From positions 1-9,531 of the forward strand of contig JAGOEH010000112.1 in the NCBI GenBank assembly GCA_017997825.1: DNA of 9,531 bases, in the 5' to 3' direction. The notes under the pieces were generated by a model, which did not search any database, had not been told where the DNA came from, and saw nothing but the letters and a program-made list of their open reading frames with translations. This document shows, piece after piece, positions 6,159 to 9,531 of this stretch. The translations under genes and the position numbers were made by a program. Position 1 is the first letter of the stretch. Each line of letters starts with the position of its first letter. This DNA is from Candidatus Delongbacteria bacterium. Its GTDB lineage: Bacteria; JAGOEH01.

Positions 6159-6435
6159 TGAACACGGTTGATTATATTCGGCAACTCAAACAAGGTCAAC
6201 GATTCGATACGGAAATAGGGACTTTCTATCGCCATCTCCAAGTTCCTGTTTCCGTAATTATTGTAAAAAAAAAATGGGTTCGGCCGTCATCCGGAATAAA
6301 GTGAAACGCCGGCTGAAAGCTATTCTACGCGACCTCCATCTCAATTCGGGCCTACTGATATACACCAAGACGGGAATTCTTACCCATTCTTATCAGCAAA
6401 TCAAAGATATTATTCAGCATGTTCTATCTCAATAA
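6158..6435 (+). CDS. rnpA: RNase P protein component, frame broken at an A10 run
   Basis: RnpA is the protein cofactor of RNase P, which trims tRNA 5' ends. The frame opens at 6158 with [20 protein letters not shown] and proceeds to VIIVKKK at 6253-6274, then runs out of frame (WVRPSSGIK, stop 6302-6304). The conserved RnpA core continues in the −1 frame from 6274: MGSAVIRNKVKRRLKAILRD, then a C-terminal helix to the stop at 6433-6435. The break lies in ten A residues (6265-6274). One extra A, two fewer, or a −1 ribosomal slip would yield a 92-residue protein, somewhat shorter than the usual ~110-120. RNKVKRR is the RNA-binding RNR-type signature. Candidate explanations are a homopolymer sequencing error, a real mutation, or slippage in transcription or translation on the A-run. 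The gene overlaps rpmH by 1 base and yidD by 17. Confidence 0.85.
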
Positions 6436-6634
6436 GTTTTTCATCATCGTCATCAAGGCTTATCAAGCTGCCTTATCGCCCATACTGGGTGGTCAGTGCC
6501 GTTTTGTGCCAAGCTGTTCCGACTATGCCATCTACCAGTTTACCCACCGTTCATTTTGGGCTGCTCTCACCAAAACCCTGTGGAGAATCCTGCGATGCAA
6601 TCCATTCTCCAAAGGTGGGTATGATTTAGATTAA
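6419..6634 (+). CDS. yidD: Membrane protein insertion efficiency factor YidD
   Basis: A small 71-residue protein of the YidD/DUF37 family, peripheral on the inner face of the cytoplasmic membrane, which aids YidC/Sec-dependent insertion. The family fingerprint is complete: an amphipathic N-terminal helix, AYQAALSPILGGQCRFVPSC (14-33) with the paired cysteines, SDYA, and the C-terminal ILRCNPFSKGGYD (57-69). Length is typical (70-85). The start overlaps the end of rnpA by 17 bases with no obvious ribosome site of its own, so translation is probably coupled to ribosomes finishing rnpA in its C-terminal frame. The yidC ribosome site overlaps its stop codon. Confidence 0.95.
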   Translation: MFYLNKFFIIVIKAYQAALSPILGGQCRFVPSCSDYAIYQFTHRSFWAALTKTLWRILRCNPFSKGGYDLD

Positions 6635-6646
6635 AGGAGAATCATC

Positions 6647-8350
6647 ATGGATAAAAAATCCGGCATCGGCCTGATCATCATCGTCATTATCATCCTGCTC
6701 ACCCCTTTCTATCAGCAGTTCATCACCCGATTCATCAGCCCGAACCAATCCCCTCCCCCTCCCGCCGTCACGGAATCCCCGGCCGTTACACCCGACAGCC
6801 TCACCGATTCCAGCCGCACCATCACGGTATCGGGGATCGACGATTCGACTGCTGTAACAGCCCAATCCGCCATGATCGGCGACACGACCTCCGCCATCCG
6901 CTACGATTCTCTGGAAAACAAGGATATTAAACTGATTTTTTCCAGCCGTGGCGGGGTCATCCATCGACTCTATCTCAAAAAGTATTTCAGCAATGCTGAT
7001 CCTAAAAACAGGCCTCCGGTCCAACTCATTCCACCCACCTCACTCCGGGTACTCAACCATATTCTTTTTATCCGCAATCACCAAGTCGATCTCAGTCAGG
7101 TCAATTTCCAAATGCAACCGGAAGAAAACGGGATATCGGCGGTTGGAGTTGTAACCCTACCGGACAGTACCCTCATTCAGATCCGGAAACACTACTCATT
7201 CAATTCCAAGGCTTATACCCTGGATTATCACTATCAGATTCAGTCTTCGCTGGGACTGGACAAACACCTTGTGGAATGGGATGGGCCTCTAAATTCGACC
7301 GAAAGCAATCTGGAAGGCGATCTAAACCATTTTAAGGTTTATGCCCGAATGGGAGATATCGTATCGGAAGAAAACGCAGCCGATGATAAGGAATTAAAAC
7401 TGATCGAGCGTTCAGGTCAGACCCATTGGGTTGGATTGAAGAATAAATATTTCCTGGCGGCCATGATCAGTCCTCAAAACGCGGACGGCATCATTCTGAA
7501 GGGACAAAAAACCTCGGATCAGAGCAAGTATCTTTATTCGGCCCTGGTATTCAGGGATTCCGCTGCCATCTCCAACACCCTTCAGATCTACATCGGACCG
7601 ATCGATTATCAGATCCTGAAATCCCATCGTAATATGCTGGAAAAAACCGTCGATATGGGAAATATTGTCATCAAACCCTTCAGCTACGGTATTACCTACC
7701 TGATCATTCTCCTGAACCGTTTTATTTACGACTGGGGAATCCTGATCATTGTCTTTTCTTTGGTCATTAAACTGATCACCTACCCTTTGACATTTAAATC
7801 CTATATGGCATCCAAGCGGATGGCGGAACTTCAGCCCAAAATGAACGCCATTCGGGAACAGTATGGAAATGATCCCCAGAAAATGAATAAAGCGACCATG
7901 GAGCTGTATAAAAAAGAGAAAATCAACCCGATGGGCGGATGTCTGCCGATGCTGCTTCAATTACCGATATTCTTCGGATTGTACCGGGTGTTCGATTCTA
8001 CTATTATGCTGCGGGATCAGGATTTTCTATGGATTAGAAATCTGGCCGACAAAGATTCAACCATGATCCTGCCGATCCTGATGACGGTCTTGACCGTATT
8101 CCAAAATATGCTGACCATCAAGGATCCCAAACAGAAATTCATGGTTTACCTGATGCCGGTGGTGATGTTCTTCATTTTCAAAAATCTTTCTTCCGGGCTG
8201 GTGTTATACTGGACCTGTTTTACCCTTTTTACGATCATCCAGCAGGAGTATATCAACCGGTTTTATCATCCCGCCAAGCCGGTCGAAGGAGGAGCAACAG
8301 CGACGACACCGACGGCTCCTCGGCCCCGTATCAAATCACCCAAGAAATAA
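6647..8350 (+). CDS. yidC: Membrane protein insertase YidC
   Basis: A 567-residue inner-membrane insertase of the diderm type. An N-terminal membrane anchor (about 6-24, very Ile-rich) is followed by a Pro/Ser/Thr linker (31-85) and a periplasmic beta-rich P1 domain (about 90-325). The conserved Oxa1/YidC core comes next (about 345-545) with five-TM topology. Landmarks in the core are ITYPLTFKSYMASKRMAELQ (377-396), the cytoplasmic helical hairpin ending in KINPMGGCLPMLLQLPIFFG (435-454), and LSSGLVLYWTCF (524-535). The positive residue of the hydrophilic groove, Arg in E. coli, appears to be Lys here (K375), as in many non-proteobacterial YidCs. The C-tail is Pro/Thr-rich and basic (RIKSPKK), possibly ribosome-contacting. 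AAAGGAG (6633-6639) lies 7 bases before the ATG. It inserts and folds inner-membrane proteins with or without SecYEG. Confidence 0.97.
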   Translation: MDKKSGIGLIIIVIIILLTPFYQQFITRFISPNQSPPPPAVTESPAVTPDSLTDSSRTITVSGIDDSTAVTAQSAMIGDTTSAIRYDSLENKDIKLIFSSRGGVIHRLYLKKYFSNADPKNRPPVQLIPPTSLRVLNHILFIRNHQVDLSQVNFQMQPEENGISAVGVVTLPDSTLIQIRKHYSFNSKAYTLDYHYQIQSSLGLDKHLVEWDGPLNSTESNLEGDLNHFKVYARMGDIVSEENAADDKELKLIERSGQTHWVGLKNKYFLAAMISPQNADGIILKGQKTSDQSKYLYSALVFRDSAAISNTLQIYIGPIDYQILKSHRNMLEKTVDMGNIVIKPFSYGITYLIILLNRFIYDWGILIIVFSLVIKLITYPLTFKSYMASKRMAELQPKMNAIREQYGNDPQKMNKATMELYKKEKINPMGGCLPMLLQLPIFFGLYRVFDSTIMLRDQDFLWIRNLADKDSTMILPILMTVLTVFQNMLTIKDPKQKFMVYLMPVVMFFIFKNLSSGLVLYWTCFTLFTIIQQEYINRFYHPAKPVEGGATATTPTAPRPRIKSPKK

Positions 8351-8368
8351 TAACAGACCGGATGATGT

Positions 8369-9531
8369 ATGAACCCCATCCTCATCCAGGACGATATAGC
8401 GGCTATCGCGACCCCGCCGGGTACCGGGGGGGTTGCGGTAATCCGAATCTCAGGCCGGCATCTCAAAGATAAACTCGCCCCGATCATTCACCCTAAAGCC
8501 CGTTTTATCGGGCAAGCCCCCAATACCATCCATTATTACAGTATCATGGATCATCAACAGATCCGGGATATGGTCCTGATCAGTTATTTCCACCCTCCCC
8601 ATTCCTTTACCGGTGAAGAAGTCGTCGAGATCAACACGCATGGCGGGCAATACTTGACGCACCAGATCCTGGCGCTGGTCTTGTCCTGTGGGATTCGATC
8701 GGCTCAAAACGGTGAATTCACCAAGCGTGCCTTTCTGAACGGCAAACTGGATTTGACCCAGGCTGAAGCCATCCAATCCCTGATCCAAGCCCAATCCGAC
8801 GCGGAATTGCATTCCGGAATCCTTCAGCTTTCCGGGCATTGGCATCACAAAATCCAGGACTTGAAAACAGAAATCATCCATGACCTTCAACTGGTCAATC
8901 TGGATATCGATTTTGTCGAGCATATCCAGACCGATCCGGATTATCCGGCGATCCGCCGGCGCATCAACCGCATTGAAAATGAAATCAAGAATCTGATCCG
9001 GAGCAAGAAAAATTATGACCGACTCCGCCACATTCCTAAATTAACGGTAATCGGCCAACCCAATGTCGGCAAATCCAGCCTGATCAACCGCCTGATCGGT
9101 AAGGACGAGATCATTGTCCATCATACCGAGGGAACGACCCGGGATATCATTGAAAAGGATCTGGTCCTCCGGGATTGCGTTTTCAAACTGGTCGATACGG
9201 CCGGGCTCAGGCAAACCGATAATGAAATCGAACAGATCGGGATCCGCAAAACCCATCATCAGATTAAGAAATCCGATCTGGTATTGTATGTTCTGGATGC
9301 GTCCCGGCCGGAGCTGTTTGAGTGCGACCGGTCACTGGTTCAGCAACTTGGGATAAAACCGGTTTATGTCCTGAATAAAATCGATCAAAAACGGACCAGT
9401 GAACCAACGGATTTTGATCCCCTGATCGAGGTATCCGCCGCTACCGGCCGGAATCTCATCCAACTTAAACAACGACTACTGGATGAAACTGTTCCGGCCG
9501 CAACCTCCCGACAAGCGGATACCATCTATAT
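8369..9531 (+). CDS. mnmE: tRNA modification GTPase MnmE (right-truncated)
   Basis: The first 387 residues of a protein normally ~450 long; the window ends before the C-terminal helix and its Cys-containing (FCIGK-type) motif. The N-terminal formyl-THF-binding domain shows DDIAAIATPPGTGGVAVIRI (8-27), FTGEEVVEINTHGG (80-93) and GEFTKRAFLNGKLDLTQAEA (115-134). The G domain has G1 GQPNVGKS (229-236), G2 EGTTRD (254-259), G3 DTAGLR (276-281), G4 NKID (336-339) and G5 SAATG (356-360). MnmE with MnmG adds the (carboxymethyl)aminomethyl group to U34 of certain tRNAs. It begins 18 bases after yidC, with only a weak GGA before the ATG at 8369. The chosen start agrees with the family N-terminus. The often-present jag gene between yidC and mnmE is missing here. 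All GTPase motifs are intact. Confidence 0.96.
   Translation, partial: MNPILIQDDIAAIATPPGTGGVAVIRISGRHLKDKLAPIIHPKARFIGQAPNTIHYYSIMDHQQIRDMVLISYFHPPHSFTGEEVVEINTHGGQYLTHQILALVLSCGIRSAQNGEFTKRAFLNGKLDLTQAEAIQSLIQAQSDAELHSGILQLSGHWHHKIQDLKTEIIHDLQLVNLDIDFVEHIQTDPDYPAIRRRINRIENEIKNLIRSKKNYDRLRHIPKLTVIGQPNVGKSSLINRLIGKDEIIVHHTEGTTRDIIEKDLVLRDCVFKLVDTAGLRQTDNEIEQIGIRKTHHQIKKSDLVLYVLDASRPELFECDRSLVQQLGIKPVYVLNKIDQKRTSEPTDFDPLIEVSAATGRNLIQLKQRLLDETVPAATSRQADTIY

Noticed and set aside
6274-6435. Independent small gene starting at the ATG within the A-run
   Set aside because: The 53-residue product is simply the C-terminal core of RnpA, has no ribosome site of its own, and lacks the N-terminal half, so a frameshifted rnpA explains it better.
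7412-7960. Long minus-strand open frame opposite yidC (also others opposite pgi, glgA, trpB2 and mnmE)
   Set aside because: These are antisense shadows of well-recognised genes, with no family motifs or ribosome sites of their own.
1-9531. Mobile elements, CRISPR arrays, tRNA or rRNA genes, or a novel defence system
   Set aside because: No transposase or integrase motif, no regularly spaced repeats, no tRNA cloverleaf signature and no defence-type domain was seen in any part of the window.

Overview
The window looks like a chromosomal segment of a free-living, diderm (Gram-negative-type) bacterium. The evidence is a YidC with the large periplasmic domain found in diderms and the conserved block rpmH–rnpA–yidD–yidC–mnmE, which in most bacteria lies near the replication origin. 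Codon use looks uniform and GC is moderate by eye. I see no insertion sequences, integrases, CRISPR repeats or tRNA/rRNA genes. The YidC and TrpB2 types would fit an uncultured FCB-like or related candidate lineage, but I cannot place the organism more precisely.

Layout. Positions 1–4057 hold four genes on the minus strand, read right to left: glgA (glycogen/starch synthase), pgi (glucose-6-phosphate isomerase), a MoxR-like AAA+ ATPase, and the start of an unrecognised gene that runs off the left edge. Spacing is tight between glgA and pgi (13 bases) and under 75 bases elsewhere. A single good sigma70-type promoter lies just before glgA. Positions 4280–5641 hold a stand-alone trpB2 (tryptophan synthase beta, type 2), also on the minus strand. 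The 382 bases between trpB2 and rpmH (5642–6023) are packed with regulation. From 5941 rightwards the plus strand carries a promoter, rpmH, rnpA, yidD, yidC and a right-truncated mnmE, closely spaced or overlapping as one operon.

The main find is the leader of trpB2. A consensus-like promoter fires toward trpB2. The first codons of the transcript form a short peptide ORF with three consecutive Trp codons. It is followed by two hairpins, the second an intrinsic terminator with ten U residues that ends 11 bases before a strong Shine-Dalgarno (AAGGAGG). The 3' arm of hairpin 1 can pair with the 5' arm of the terminator, which is the arrangement of a ribosome-mediated Trp attenuator. The Trp codons lie too far upstream for a stalled ribosome to cover hairpin 1 directly. 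Instead, the last codons of the leader peptide can pair with the 5' arm of hairpin 1 and may act as a fifth, pre-emptor segment. The predicted transcription start falls on the first AUG, so the leader peptide may be translated from a leaderless 5' end.

The second find is in rnpA (RNase P protein). Its reading frame breaks at a run of ten A residues, and the conserved RNR-type motif lies in the −1 frame. This is either a homopolymer error, a real mutation, or a slippage site that restores the essential protein.

How the genes fit together: glgA and pgi belong to sugar-phosphate and glycogen metabolism. The MoxR ATPase with its unknown partner is probably a chaperone-type pair. trpB2 makes tryptophan or salvages indole under Trp control. 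The plus-strand cluster serves ribosome assembly (L34), tRNA processing (RnpA), inner-membrane protein insertion (YidD, YidC) and tRNA wobble-uridine modification (MnmE).
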